Assembly (NCBI GenBank): GCA_004565275.1
Contig: SDOX01000145.1
Coordinates: forward strand, 317,071 to 381,070
Reading direction: 5' to 3'
Origin: Nannochloropsis salina CCMP1776
Lineage: Eukaryota; Sar; Eustigmatophyceae; Eustigmatales; Monodopsidaceae
DNA length: 64,000 nucleotides
The position numbers and the translations under genes are program-made. Below the pieces are notes generated by a model, which worked only from the letters and a program-made list of their open reading frames with translations, did not search any database and was not told where the DNA came from. The stretch's first letter is position 1. The number at the start of each line of letters is the position of its first letter. This document shows, in pieces, positions 51,214-63,767 of the stretch.

Positions 51214-52902
51214 TCACTCGTCAGCGATGCCACCGTCCGTAATAGCAAATTGTGCTTCAGCCTCGGGCATTGACGGCGAATCCACGACTTTGGCGACGCG
51301 GCAGTTCTCACGACCCTTTTTAAGATGGATGCGGGTACATGAAGCGTGTGCTAACACGTTACCACCTACTGGCTTGACGACTGGGGCAAAGAGACTCATA
51401 GCGCCTGGATCGGCGGTGCATTGATTGACAAGAAAGACGGCAATGTTCATGTCTTCGGCCAGGCGCGTCAGTGCGGAAAGGTGTTGTCCAAGCTTCTGCT
51501 GACGTTCAGATAGTTCTGATAGGACGAGCGGTGCATGAAAGGGGGATGAGTAGGAGTGGATGGGTGGCAAAAAAGCCTGATTTAATTCTTTTTTTGGCTG
51601 TTCCATGACCTCGATCAAGCGCGACCGAGTTGTGACGAGAAATTTAACCGCAGATGAGAGCACTTATGTTGATCAAGCCAAAGCATATATAAAGGCAAAG
51701 TCAGTGGTAAAAAGAAAAAAAGGGGGACGGGGGAAACAGGTGATCAAAGAATTGTTTACGTACCGCCGCGTCCAGAGTAATCGACCCGGAACAAGGCGAT
51801 AATTGAGTCGATTATCAGCATCCGGAAAGGACCATGCTCTGCGATTAAAGCCGCTAGAGGTTTTAATAGCTCGCACTGTTGATCTGTCGAAAATTGTTCG
51901 AGCCGTGGGTGGTAACGTTAAAATTAGAGGGTTTAGCTATATCTGAGGACAGGGTAAAGCGGAGGGGCTGCAAAGACAAAGAAGCATGCACATATTGTTC
52001 ACTGACGCACGAGTTATCCATCAAATTGTTATTGTCCGTGTACTTTCAACAGAATCGCTTCTTTCCGTTTGCACGCAAGTAAAACTTGTTATGTGTTCCT
52101 TCCTGCTAAGATTAGGTAAAATACTGTTTCCTTCATGTTTCAGGACACGTACCGGATGCATAGGCACGGGCGACAATAATGTTGTCTAAAGTAGCATCTG
52201 CATCCAAACCAAAGCGATCAGCAATTTTCTCGATGCGTTCAGGACGAAAATTGCCCTCTGTGTCCAGATAGATGCATTTTCCTTGCCCGCCGCCTTGATC
52301 AAACCCTAGCTGACAAGTCACAGCCAGGGTGTGGGAAAGCTGGGTTTTACCTGTACGAAACTCTCCATATGCCTCCGTGATACTTCCACTTTCAACACCA
52401 CCGCCCAGAATTGCGTCAAAAGTTTTAGCACCAGTTGTAATTTTAATGCAACGTTTGCGTTGTTCACGGACCTCAGTACCCGTCCGGAATGGATGCGATG
52501 TGCCGCCGGTCAACTTTCGTGCACTTGATCGAATTTTCTCTACCTTGGCCTCGCTAAAGCCCTTAATTGCCAGCAACACTTTCAATGGGACCTTACACAC
52601 CATACCTGCAGTCGAAATTCCGGCTTCAACAAGCTTAGCGATATCTAAAGCAACATTTGATTAAATGAAGAGATGGTAATGATTTAATGCATTAATAATG
52701 TGCTAAGAAGTCAAATTAAACAGGCCCTTCTCTCGGTTTTGTCGTGGAACATGACCAAGTCACACCTACCGGCAGCGTTCACGCCAAGCTTTTGCAGCTC
52801 GGAGACATTGACCATCGTATCGTCCACGTTCATGTCGAACTGCGCAGCAGCGGGTGTGGTATTTTCATAAGGCCGTTCAGCTTGAAGTGTACTGCCTCCC
52901 AT
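51214..52902 (-). CDS. DMC1: DMC1 meiotic recombinase
   Basis: Exons 52902-52770, 52644-52153, 51883-51764 and 51515-51214; introns 125, 269 and 248 nt (GTAGGT, GTACGT, GTACGT donors; all phase 1); 348 residues. Forms filaments on single-stranded DNA and pairs homologous chromosomes in meiosis. The N-terminal helix-hairpin-helix ([31 protein letters not shown]) is DMC1-like rather than RAD51-like. Walker A is GEFRTGKTQ followed by LSHTL, also DMC1-like. Walker B is [12 protein letters not shown]. Then [31 protein letters not shown] and the end [10 protein letters not shown]. Length matches DMC1 (about 340). All exon joins restore invariant residues. Confidence 0.92.
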
Positions 52903-53869
52903 TGTCAAATGAAATCTGATCAACTGGAGTTTTTGTAGCTGTGTGTAAAATATGAAGGATGATGTACATTGAGGGAGTAATGGGGAGGCGGGTGACCTTC
53001 ACATGCGACCATCACATGCGCTCTCAACGAGATCACATCTACTTGATTTATTTAAAGAGTAATAGTACAATAGTGTATTATGATGCAGTTGTCAATTTAC
53101 CATCCTCCATTATGGAGGGAACAAATACATGTAGAGAGGACGTACAACATTTAAGTGTGAAGCCGCTTCCAAAACGTCAATTTTCTGGATCTTCACTTTT
53201 ATCAGTCACGTCAAAATTCATAATGTAACTCTTTTGGTAGAATCCGACGCGATTTATTGTTTTTAAGTGGCTTAAAGTCAACAGAAACTCTATCTTGCGC
53301 GGTGATGGCAGTGGAGGGTACGCTAGGCCGACTCTAGCTGACTCGCTCCTTTAAGTTCCAGGTTGGGGGGTACGGGGAGGTGCTGTGCCGCCGCTCCCTC
53401 TCACCCCCGTGCATTCCACCGGACCGCACCGCGGGCAAGAAAGGCTATATCGGGTGTTTTTCAAACAACTAAAGAGTAACTTTTTCTTGTACGCATATGC
53501 GGCAGAAGGACCAAAGAATTGCTTGGCTGACACAGCTTTGTAGGCGACGAAATATTTGATAAACCGGGACGGGTTCGTTGGCTCCAAGTGAAGCGAGGCA
53601 TTTAAAAAACAATACTCAGTTTCGTACAATTTCTGTCAATAAAAATAAAGTGGGACCTAGATCGAATTCTTGGTCAAAGAGTGTGTCAATTCCTCTTTTT
53701 GCGACAGTAGCATATATATATATGCGCGCATAAAATTTCTATAGTCACTTGCAATATGCCAGGAGCAATTTGAATCACATTTTTGCCTCTCAGATGCCTG
53801 TACATTTCTCTCTCTGCCCTCCGTCGACCCTTGGCTCCTAGAATTTCATCGCACCGATTCAATAAGGAC
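52903..53869. other. Intergenic region between DMC1 and MED22
   Basis: About 970 bp with no supported gene. A short (TA)n run sits at about 53711-53724. A GC-rich patch lies near 53370-53440. Nothing else recognised. Confidence 0.4.
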
Positions 53870-55000
53870 TCATGCCAAGCCATCTACTGCGGAGGCTAAT
53901 TTCCTGTTTGCTGTACTCTGAACAACAGCCTTCCAATGTTGCGTCTCGGCGTCCAGTGCTTCAATCCTGTAGAAAGGTGAAGAAAGATACCACATCCATG
54001 GAAAGCTGCGCCGTTAGTACTTAAAGATGGGGCTAAACGACAAAGGCAACACGCTTTCCCTATGGCATACTCACACAAGTTATCAATGCATCATGCTGTT
54101 GGGATCAATCCCATGTCCTTCTCACCTGGCTTCCAAAGAAATGACGTCTCGATCCAATTCAGTATTAAGGGTGTCAAAGTCTTGTAGCACGTGCAGGCGT
54201 TTCAATTGCTCGATCTGTGTCAATAGTTGCTCACTGCTTTGTAGCTGTGTAATTGAGACATTAAGATATGTATGAGGAAGTAATATTTGCTGCATTTTTC
54301 ACATTCACACGTCATTCGCCGACTAAAAAAGATTTCACAGATACTACATTCACGTGTGACAGCAATTCATTGCAGGATGTACAGGATACAAATCCATAGG
54401 CGACGATAGATTTCTCAGATTCTTTTGTCGGTCTGGTGGCCCTACAGAATACTCTACGATTACTGAACTTGTGAATTAGAATCCAAGTTTAAAGCTTGCG
54501 CATACAGAGCTTGAAGCATACTTCAGACGAATGCCAAAGACGGACTTCAAGCCAAAACTCCAACAAGTAAGTAAAAATAAACGAGATGGTATATGTTCGC
54601 ATGATTCCACAGAAAGATACTCGGAAGGATCTATAACACTTACAATGGTCCCGGTCAATATGGTTACACGGTTGGCGTCCATGTGCGCATCTTCCCGCGT
54701 TGAGCCCATCTAAGATGTGGTAATAAATGCAGTATATATTAATTTCTTCCATTTCGAAACCTGGTAATGTAACGGCCATTCACGCACCTTTGCTGTCTTT
54801 ATGAGCTTCCCCATCGATTCCACGCATTTCACTGTATATGAGGGTACCAAAATGTGTTTTTTCACCTCTTTATGTTTTGTGTGCGTCCTGCCACATCCTT
54901 ATCCTCTACATAACTTACAAATGTTGGCGTCTACCAGCCGTCGGAACTCACAGCGGGGGTCCGACCTCGCAGTTGCAGCGTCTACGGCTGAAGATGACAT
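53870..55000 (-). CDS. MED22: Mediator complex subunit 22 (Surf5)
   Basis: Five short exons: 55000-54919, 54831-54788, 54709-54644, 54244-54126 and 53966-53870; donors GTAAGT, GTGCGT, GTAAGT, GTGAGA; 135 residues. The joined protein shows the MED22 order: FRRLVDANI-LKCVESMGKLIKTAK, then DANRVTILTGTILQSSEQLLTQIEQLKRL, LQDFDTLNTELD and a closing coiled coil (LEARIEALDAETQHWK). MED22 sits in the Mediator head with MED11 and MED17. Identification rests on the KTAK motif, the spacing, and the 'L..I..LK...L.DF' pattern; similarity is modest, as usual for this family. The third intron (399 nt) could hide an extra exon, but none is needed for phase. Confidence 0.72.
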
Positions 55001-55420
55001 AAAGGCCCGGCTAAAACCGAGTAAGTTGGACTAGAAGTGACCTAATCTAGTGTGACGTGAGGTTCTTATGCCTTGACTTGAAACTCTTCCGCCCTCGTTG
55101 ACGTTGACCTCGTGCCCTTGTCCCCCTCCTCTGCCTCCTCCCTCCGGCCACTGTTGGTCGGGGTCGCCGGCGCTCGCCAAAAAAGTTGGGGGAGGGCCTG
55201 TCTTTCCCCCCCCCCCCAAGACAGTTTGTTGAGCCACAACGATCATGAAGCTCACTCGATGATGATGCTCAATACCACAACCGCTCAGGCTATAAGAGAT
55301 TGATTTCTCGAGGGCATCGGCTAGCGGCTCGTAATCCCGTCATTTCCAGGGCTCAACTGAGAGGGGTAGCCCCTGTCAACCTTGTGCGTAGTGCCGTCCC
55401 TACTGCTCGACTCGACAACC
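55001..55420. other. Divergent intergenic region (MED22 / SLY1)
   Basis: 420 bp between divergent starts; includes a C run near 55205. Open plus frames here have no support. Confidence 0.4.
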
Positions 55421-57669
55421 ATGGGTACGAATCTGCGGATAAAGCAGACAGCAGCTTTAAATCGAATGCTAAATTTCAACTCATCACTTGAAGATAGAGA
55501 AGGTGGTGGTGGTAATGAATGGTCGGATCATGTAAGTAACCTTCTAGAGAACTGGGTATCCCACGTGTGATGTTAAAATGGATAAGAAGAGGCAAGTCAT
55601 TTTCCTTCACCGATGAAATTTTCTGATTGCCCTTTCTTTCTAGTCCGTGTCCAATTTTTGGTACGCGAATTGTGCCCGTGGCGTTTATGGCACTCAAACC
55701 AATTAAGTTTCCCGTATATTCGCACACTCACATTTTTGAATTCTTTGCCCTCTTGCAGTGGAAGGTGCTGGTTTATGACCGGAAATGTCGGGACATCATT
55801 TCACCGCTACTCAATGTCAGTAAGTTGAGGAAGCGAGGCGTGACCCTGCATTTGCTTTTGGAGTCCGAGAGAGAGGAGATTCCCGACGTGCCGGCCGTGT
55901 ATTTCATTGAGCCCACCGAAGAAAATATGGCACGGCTGGCCGAAGACCTCCAGAAACGTCTCTATTCCGCCGTGTACTTGAATTTTGCCTCCAAGCTAGA
56001 TCGGCCACTGATGGAGCGTCTGGCCAAAAACGCAATAGCATCCAACTCGTACTCGATGGTCACCAAGGTGGTAGACCAGTATCTGGACTTCGTCACCCTG
56101 GAGCCCAGCCTCTTCACCCTCAACCAGGCCAACTCCTATTTGAGCTACAACAACCCAGGCGCATCCGAAGCGGATATGGAAACTTACGCTCGCGCGGTTA
56201 CCTACGGTGTCTTCTCCATGCTCGCGACCGTGGGCTCAGTCCCGGTCATTCGCTGCGCTGCAGGCGGGCCTGCAGAGATGGTAGCGCGGCAATTAAATGA
56301 TTTGATCTCAGAGCACTTGTTGGGTAATTCGCCATTCTTTTTGCGAGGAACGGGAGGCTCCACTGCAGCCTTCCACAGACCATTACTCATCATTTTCGAT
56401 CGCAACGACGACCTTGTGACGGCCCTTCACCACACCTCCTCATACCAGGCCCTGGTAGACGACGTGCTGCCGCACCGGTTGAACCGCGTCACAGTCGAAA
56501 GTCGTCAAGATGGCGAGAGCGGAGGGGCCACAAAAAAACGGAATTACGATTTGGACGTGGAAAATGACCAGTTCTACAGTCGGTACGCCGGTGCTCTCTT
56601 TCCTGAGGCTATCCAGGCCAACGGTGCCGAGCTTGCGGAGGTCACAAAGAAGGAGGACGAAATCCGCTCCAAAACCATCACTCAATTAGGGAAAGGGGAG
56701 CGAGTAGATGATCCCACGCAAGACGGCTCCGCAAAGGAATTGCTATCAGCCGTGGACAGCTTGCCCAAGCTCCTAGAGCGAAAGAAGTCGTTGGAGGTGC
56801 ACACTAACATTTTGCAAGCTATCATGAGTGCGATAGCCGCACGAGAAGTTCCCATATTTTTTGACGTGGAGGAATCCATGGTCGCCTCTTCTCGCGCCGA
56901 CAAGGCGACAGTGAAGGCCCTCTTAGCGGACCCTGATAAGGGCTCGTTGCAGGACAAGCTCAGGCTTTTGGCCGTCTTTACCCTCAGTTCTAAGGCCAGT
57001 ACTGCCGACCTCCAAGAGCTGAACGAGACCGTTCGTCAGGCGTTCGCTACTTCTCCTCCCTCCTCTTCCAGCTTGGGTGCGTGGCCCTCGCATGAGGAGG
57101 TCGAGCTGGGTATCGGCGCTGTTAATTATTTGCGTCGCCAGCGCGCCGTTCAACACCTTCCTGACCTCATTGAATCTGATAGCAACAAAGCTGGGGGTGG
57201 TGCGCGAGGAAGTCTTGGAGCAGGCACAGCGATTCAGGGAGCCGCGGGAATTGGGGGGGTGGACAGTGGCTACATGTCACATTTCATCAACAAGGCGCAG
57301 TCTCAGGCCACTGGTTTGCTGGCCAAGGCAACCAACCTCCTCTCACGACGCAATTCTTTGTACGTGTCCCGCGTGGTGGACAATCTATGTAACTTTAAGC
57401 CCAACACGGAGGACGAGTCCTTCCTCTATCTGGACCCGAAAGTCAAGGGCTTGGACTCCAGTGCTGTTAAGGGACGAGCGCCTTACAGAGAGGTCATTGT
57501 CTTTATGATCGGGGGTGGTTGCTATGCTGAATATCAGAATTTGCAGGAATACTCACGACAGCAATCTGCCATGGCCCCTCGTCATGTCTTGTACGGCTGT
57601 ACGGAGCTCCTAAATGCCGAAGGCTTTTTGACACAACTAACCGAGTTAGGTAGAAAAAGTAAATGGTGA
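55421..57669 (+). CDS. SLY1: SLY1 (SCFD1) Sec1/Munc18 protein of ER-Golgi traffic
   Basis: Exons 55421-55531 and 55759-57669, intron 55532-55758 (GTAAGT...TGCAG, phase 0), 673 residues. Binds the Golgi/ER syntaxin (Sed5/syntaxin-5) and promotes SNARE assembly. The first exon holds the SLY1 start MGTNLRIKQTAALNRMLNFN. The second begins WKVLVYDRKCRDIISPLL and goes on with GVTLHLLLESEREEIPDVPAVYF, VPVIRCAAGGPAEMVA, RPLLIIFDRNDDL and LHHTSSYQALV. It ends with VIVFMIGGGCYAEYQNLQEY and VLYGCTELLNAEGFLTQL. All of this matches SLY1 rather than VPS33 or VPS45. Full length. Several frames on the opposite strand are shadows. Confidence 0.95.
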
Positions 57670-58290
57670 TGTCAAGCAAGAGGAAGAGACATTTATCCTT
57701 ACTACTTTTGATAGATCGAGGTATCCGCAGAATTCAAAGCAAAGCTATTGGTAACTTCAAAAGTACTTGAAGGAAGGGGAAAGGATAAATTCCATCCAAT
57801 TGCATCTGAGGAGCTATGCCGATCCGTAAATAGCTTCGAGAACCTTTGGGATTTACCAAATGGCAAGTTTGCTTCTATATGAATCTTATTTGTATATTTT
57901 GGAGATGAGGCCCATTATGTAAGGTGGGTGAAGGAGCTTGATGTGGTACATGCACGATAAGCATGGGCCTTACGACAGACAGCAACAGGACAAAACCTAC
58001 TTGCGCCTATGGTGTTCAGGCGATCAATATGTCATGAAACCGTCGTGCTTCATCTCGTCTAGGCAATTTTCACGGTCAGCAATTATTTGAAACCAAATTT
58101 AGGACAACAGGTGATTCTTGATGTCGATGTTTCAGCGGCTGGCTCTGCTTCTCTCTTGAGAGCTGGAGGCCACGTACCCCCCTCGACGCGAAGGACCGCG
58201 GCAACCTCCCCATGTAGTACCCTCCCCAAATCTTTCGTAAACTCCTGCACTTATACCCTGCCACACCCCATACTACCCCTCAGCTACTTC
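57670..58290. other. Intergenic region between SLY1 and Pth
   Basis: 620 bp between tandem plus-strand genes. An open frame before the Pth start (58087-58290) is most likely 5' UTR. Nothing else recognised. Confidence 0.4.
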
Positions 58291-59693
58291 ATGCAGGCTG
58301 CTAAAAACGTTTGCATTAGAAGAAGAAGACAGCTCGCTTGGAAGGTACTCTTACTATTTGGGAGCGCCTCTTTGATGATCCTTAGTCGACTACCCGTCTC
58401 AGAGGCATTCGTCGGAAATTACTTTTCATCCCGCCTTCCCGCTCTGTGGTTGAGTCCGACACGTGTGGCGTTATGTGATAAACTGGCACTATCAGGGACT
58501 AGCTTTGGAAGAGAAGGGCGGTCTTTCGGGTGAGTATGTGGGGTAAGGCTTGTAGCAATCAGTATACGATGGAAAATACCGTATGTTTTGAAAACTCAAC
58601 GAGATGCGTATGGCAACATTGTTTTACACGAGTCGGACAGCAATTGTGACTAGATTTTCTCACCAGATTTTTGTATTCATTCATTATCAACTAGCCAACG
58701 CACGCCGCTAAGCTTGAATACCTTTGGAAACGGCAGCGATAAGTCAGACGACACTCCGGTTCTTGAATCTCAAAACACGATTCCATCGTCATCTCCGGCG
58801 CCTTCATCACCAAGCTTCAAGCATACAGTGGCAAAGACCCTCTTAAACAAACGCAACGAAGCCACCAAGTCGACAAATAGATCGGCGCCTATCAAGAAAA
58901 CGCACCATGCTGACAATGTGCCTCGAAGTAAAAACCTCCTTATCGTAGGCCTGGGCAATCCAGGTAAAGAATACGCCATGACTCGACACAACGCAGGATT
59001 TCTTGCTGTGGATTTATTGGCCAGGCGATTGGGTGCTGATTTCAGATTGCGAAGTGCCTTTCAGGGAGAGTACGGCTGTGTGGCATACAAGGGCAAGTCT
59101 GTTGGCCTCCTCAAGCCCACTACTTTCATGAATAGAAGCGGGCAGTCTCTGCGTAAGGTATGTCATGTCTTGCTTAATTAAACCTTTAAACATGTCTATG
59201 TTTTACCAAATTTTGACGCTAAACTTGCTCGCGGTCTTTCATGTCGTCCGACATCAGGTCCTAGATTATTTTAAACTGCCAGTCTCGTCTGTGCTGGTGG
59301 TAGTTGACGAGGTGGCGTTGGACATAGGCCAGATTCGTCTTCGCCAAACAGGCTCGGCTGGGGGGCACAATGGCTTGAAAAGTATAGAAAGTTGCCTCAA
59401 GTGCAAGGACTACAATCGTCTACGTATTGGCGTTGGGGGTGGTGAGTGCTGGTAAACAGCAGTGTGACGAAATTAAGAACTCATATCTCTGGCTCACATT
59501 GGGAAATGCATTTTATCATACCTTGCAAACAGCAGCACCAGGTTCGATGGTGGATCATGTACTGGGCCAGTTTAGCAGGTCAGAACGCAAGGTACTTGAT
59601 GATATGTTGATCGACGCTGTGGAGGCCATCGAAGACTGGATCGAAGATGACAACACCGATAAAGTTATGAACCGTGTCAACGCTCCACGATAA
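58291..59693 (+). CDS. pth: Peptidyl-tRNA hydrolase, plastid-targeted
   Basis: Exons 58291-58529, 58695-59157, 59258-59441 and 59536-59693; donors GTGAGT, GTATGT, GTGAGT; 347 residues. Frees tRNA from stalled peptidyl-tRNAs in bacterial-type translation. The first about 38 residues are a signal peptide ending SEAF, followed by a 110-residue Ser/Lys-rich transit and linker region. Catalytic core: VGLGNPGKEYAMTRHNAGF (His and Asn), LKPTTFMNRSG, VVVDEVALDIGQ (Asp) and GSAGGHNGLKS. The end is DHVLGQFSRSERKVL. The last acceptor is a CAGCAG tandem (AG at 59532 and 59535), so a one-Ala variant (348 residues) is possible. Upstream ATGs in the same open frame would place the signal peptide internally, so 58291 is preferred. 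Confidence 0.92.
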
Positions 59694-60022
59694 TAAATCA
59701 CCATACTTTCTATGAATCAAGAAAAATTATGGCACTACGTGAGAAGGATTTGTAAAAAAAAGAAATGGGAGAGTGATTTACTAGTCGCTCGTTACCTGCT
59801 TTACTTTCAACCGCTCTCAACGCACACTCCAATGCCAGCTGTCTGTAACGGCAGAACCCGGGCCTGCCCTAAAAGCCAAAATGGCACAAATCTCGTGAAC
59901 TCTTTGTTGAATGTGGCTTTTTTTCAGGGATAAATCATAAGAAAATAAAACAACAAATGCAACAGGACAGCGAATTTCATGTGTAAGCGTTTTGCACACA
60001 AAAAAAAAGTGAGCACAAAATA
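59694..60022. other. Intergenic region
   Basis: About 330 bp between tandem plus-strand genes; AT-rich, nothing recognised. Confidence 0.4.
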
Positions 60023-63000
60023 ATGGAAAACGCACCTTGTGCTGCAAACGACGAAGAAGATTTTGGCAGCGGACAAGAGATTACAGGATGGGACGCTGAC
60101 AATACATCTGACACCGTTGTGAGGAATACAGAGCAACAACCCATCGCTTTGTCGAATCCAGATATTGCCGCTGGAGACGGCAAAAAGGATGCCGAAATCG
60201 AAGAATCCTTCGAAATGCGCAAGCTCACCGACTATATAGAAAAGGTCGAGTCGAATACCTTTCAAAAACGGTTCTTGAATTTGTTGATTGTCTCTTAAGC
60301 AATGCCAAAAATTTCAAGACTTAGGGCTAAATTTCTTTATTATGTTCCTGACATTTTCGTTGTCTGCACCTCTTATGAAAAAAGGTCTTCCTTATTTGAC
60401 AACCCCGCGCGTATCCCATTATCAGCTAGGGAATCGTGATTTCATGGCTGTGGCTCATGGCTCCCCCTCCATACACGGCAAAAGATGCGTAGTCGAAAGG
60501 CATGAGGACTACGCAGTAAATGGAGCAATGAATAAGATGTTAAGCGATAGCACAAGTGCCGAGGAGAGTGTACAAGAAAAGGCAATGTTACAAAGTGAAA
60601 CTACGAAACCGTTGGGTCCTGGTGGTACACTTGAGGACCCTAATAAGCCCGGTCTTCGAATATCTCCCAACTTGAACTGTATCGCAGTGCCTGAGCTGCT
60701 GCGAAATTGTCTCGTAGGTGGCAATGATGTGGGAAACTCGCAGGTTTCTTCTGTGCAACCTTTCGACGACGAGGACTTGCAACCATCGACAGAAAGCGTT
60801 CAAAATACGCCAACCGAGGGCGTTTCCCAGCAGATATCATTACATCCAAGTTCAGTGCTATCCTCATCGCCTTCTGTACACCATTCCTGTCATCCAACAT
60901 CGAGGGAGGGACGGACAGCCTCCTCTCAGCATGTGTCCAGGGCCCGGTCATCCTCAGATACCTTTACATGTGAAAAAAGGCGTCCAGTGTGCAGTCAAGC
61001 ACCTTTTCAATATGGTCATGATGATCAGACTAATTGTTACGACAGGAAGAGCGCAAGTGTGGTAGCATGGGAGAGACTTGATTCGACACAAAAGACCATG
61101 CGGCAGAATCTCGAAGAATTTCGAGAGTTGGTAAGTGAGATCGTCTTGGACACATTTTCTGGTACAGTCGGTGCAGTGGTATTCACTGTCCTTTTATAAA
61201 TGGTCTTTCTCGTAGGTAACAGCCTTGAGTAAAAAAGTAAAAGAGGTGGAAGCGGAATCGACGCGACGAGCAGAGCTGCAAGCAGCGAAGGATACCGCAC
61301 AAGACGAAATCCTGAATATGGAATTGAAGCAGCTTGTCCGCCATTTGGCTACCAAATTAAGTCGGACCGAACTCATGGATATGGCTACAGCACAAAACCA
61401 AAAGCTAAGAAACCTGGAGGCCGCGTTCCGAGATCTTTTAGAGGAAAAGGCTAACTTCCTCCACCAAAAACTGCACCACGAGCTAGAGAATGTCCTTAAG
61501 CAGTTGAATACTATTCAGCAAGCTGGAGAGAATGGTCGAAAAATTGTCGAGAAGCGTGTTAAGCAATGCATAAAAGATCAAGAAGGGTTTCACGAGAAAC
61601 TGGAAACCGAGCGAAAGGAGAAGCAAGAAGTCAAGATGCAATATCAAATTATTTGCAAGCGCATGTGCCAAGGGGAGAGTAGGCAAAAAACCGTTGAGAT
61701 GCGACAAGAAAGTAAAATACAAGAGCTTGAAAAGCAGTGTCACCAGTGGTTCGCAGCCGAGGCCGTTGACAGACACAAGGACATGATGGGGATGGCGACT
61801 GCTTTGCGTCAAGATCTAACTATGAATTTACAAGCGGTCCGCAAGGAAAGTAAGTCTATGGGAGTGGAGCTTATAACCCGCTTAGACTCCAAGATGTTGC
61901 AATGTCAGCAAAATACTTCTCAAATAATTGCAGAATGGAACGCTGCTTACACGCAAAATCTCCTTGCCTTGGAAACCACTTTACGTCGAGAGTTGACCTT
62001 GCAAATCGAAAACACTCAGAAAGAGGCACTCATACGACACGAAGCCTTGGCAGACTCCCAAAAAGCTGCAGAGTCTCGAGCCCTGACGCAGTACACTGGC
62101 CAAGAGGCTCGTATGGATCAGGTTCAGGCAAAACTGACGACAGCAATAACAAAAAATACGCAAGCGATACAGGACGATTTAGAATCAAAGACAGCGGCCA
62201 CACAACGTGAGTTACGAGACCAGCACATGCAACTTTCTCAACGCCTTAGTGTTGCAATACAGCGACTAGCCTTGTACGAGGTTAAATCAGGGGAACGATA
62301 TGACCTCCTCAAAAACACGTTATTGGAGTTAGCTCTCAAGCTTGTGAGGAAAAAAGTTGTGGCGAGTCTCGGGCCCGATCCCTCGATTCCTGACCTGCTT
62401 ACTCAGCTGGATGTGCAGCGGACAGAGTCAACTGATCAACTATTGCGGCTTGAGCAGGAAATTGAAGGCTTATCAGGGTCCTATGAGCAGTTGCACGGCA
62501 GCGTCCAAGTCCTAGTCACTCGTAGCAGTCATTGGGCAGCGCTTGATGTCCGCTTACAAGAATATCATGAGAGCCTGGTAAAACATTGTCTATATATTTT
62601 CGCCAGGTCTTCTGTATCTTCTTATGGACCAGACCAAGTACTGCAGTTACAAGGACGTGGATTGCTGCTGAAAAAGGAAACAGTAGATTTGATTGCCAGT
62701 CATAGTTATCGCATTGCCAAGACAATTGCCTTGAAAGCAGACTATGACATCATACGCCACAATGTTGAAAGTAAAGACACACTGACAGATAACCAGTGCG
62801 ACGCCAAGATTTTACAGTCGCGTGAGACTTATCTTATGCGATTTTTGGAAGGCGTAAAGAAAGCAGTAGAAGTTGGACTCGATGGAGAAGGACGTGCTAG
62901 CGGGATAACAGAAATCATTGCGCAGTTTCATTCGAAGCTCGAGCAAGCAATTCGGTTGGCATTGTCCAAGTTTTCTCGCATTCATACTGGACGATCTTTG

Positions 63001-63724
63001 TTTGGTAAAATCAGTCTCGAGGCCGAAGCAGCATGTTTAGCATGTAACCGTCAATTTCCAGAAGAACCCGGTAAGTATAAGGGTTATTTACAAAGACGAA
63101 TATGGAATAAATAAGCTATTAAAATGATGTTTGGGTCTTGACACTTTGTGTACAAACGCCAAGCACTTCTTCTAATGTACACCTGCTTGCCGACGTAGAG
63201 ATGCCATTAAATTTTACTGATTTCGTGCTATACTTACATCTTACTGTAACAGGGCAAGGTGATCGTCGGGCATCTTTCAGGAAATCGGTCACGGGCAGCA
63301 ATTCCATCAATGCAATATCTAGCAGCAACGGCATAAGTCAACGTGGCTCGATGTACCGTCAAAACCGCAACAGCTTCAAAACTTTTTCATCTAGTAAAGA
63401 GGCTAGCTTCTTGGAAAATGTGGGTAGATTTTTTAATCAGATGCAAATCGAATTATTTAGTTTATGTGTCAAATAAGGCACAATGTGTTATTGCATTTGA
63501 GATAATGATATTCGCATTTCATTGACTACATGCGTCGTGAGACGGCAAAATTACTAAGGGGTTATAATCACAATATGGATGCACAGGCCATCAAGGAGCA
63601 GCGAAGACGTCTTTCTGACGCCCGAGAGAGTGTAGTCTCCACGGCCAGAGCTTCTACACCTGCCAACCGTCAAGGAAGGCGTGCCACAAGCTACTCCTTA
63701 GGTACAGCGACCATAATCAGCTGA
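60023..63724 (+). CDS. Large coiled-coil protein of unknown function
   Basis: Proposed exons 60023-60244, 60426-61130, 61216-63070, 63253-63419 and 63587-63724, about 1028 residues. Firm: the third exon (618 codons) and its borders with the second (GTAAGT...CGTAG, phase 0) and fourth (GTAAGT...ACAG, phase 1). Tentative: exon 1 to 2 and exon 4 to 5. The N-terminal part is acidic (NDEEDFGSGQE), then a Ser/Thr-rich disordered stretch of about 230 residues. From about residue 300 to 780 runs long, charged, heptad-rich coiled coil. It ends in a helical region and a basic Ser/Arg tail with possible phosphosites. No motor or enzyme domain is seen. A cytoskeletal, centrosomal or flagellar scaffold is plausible by type, but no family is recognised. 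Confidence 0.68.
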
Positions 63725-63767
63725 GATTAATGCCAAAAAGGTCTTAAGTAGGTTGCGCATGGACCTA

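Noticed and set aside
54921-55022. Plus-strand exon with GTAAGT donor at 55021
   Set aside because: It is exactly opposite MED22 exon 1, whose minus-strand joins restore the family sequence; no downstream plus exon fits.
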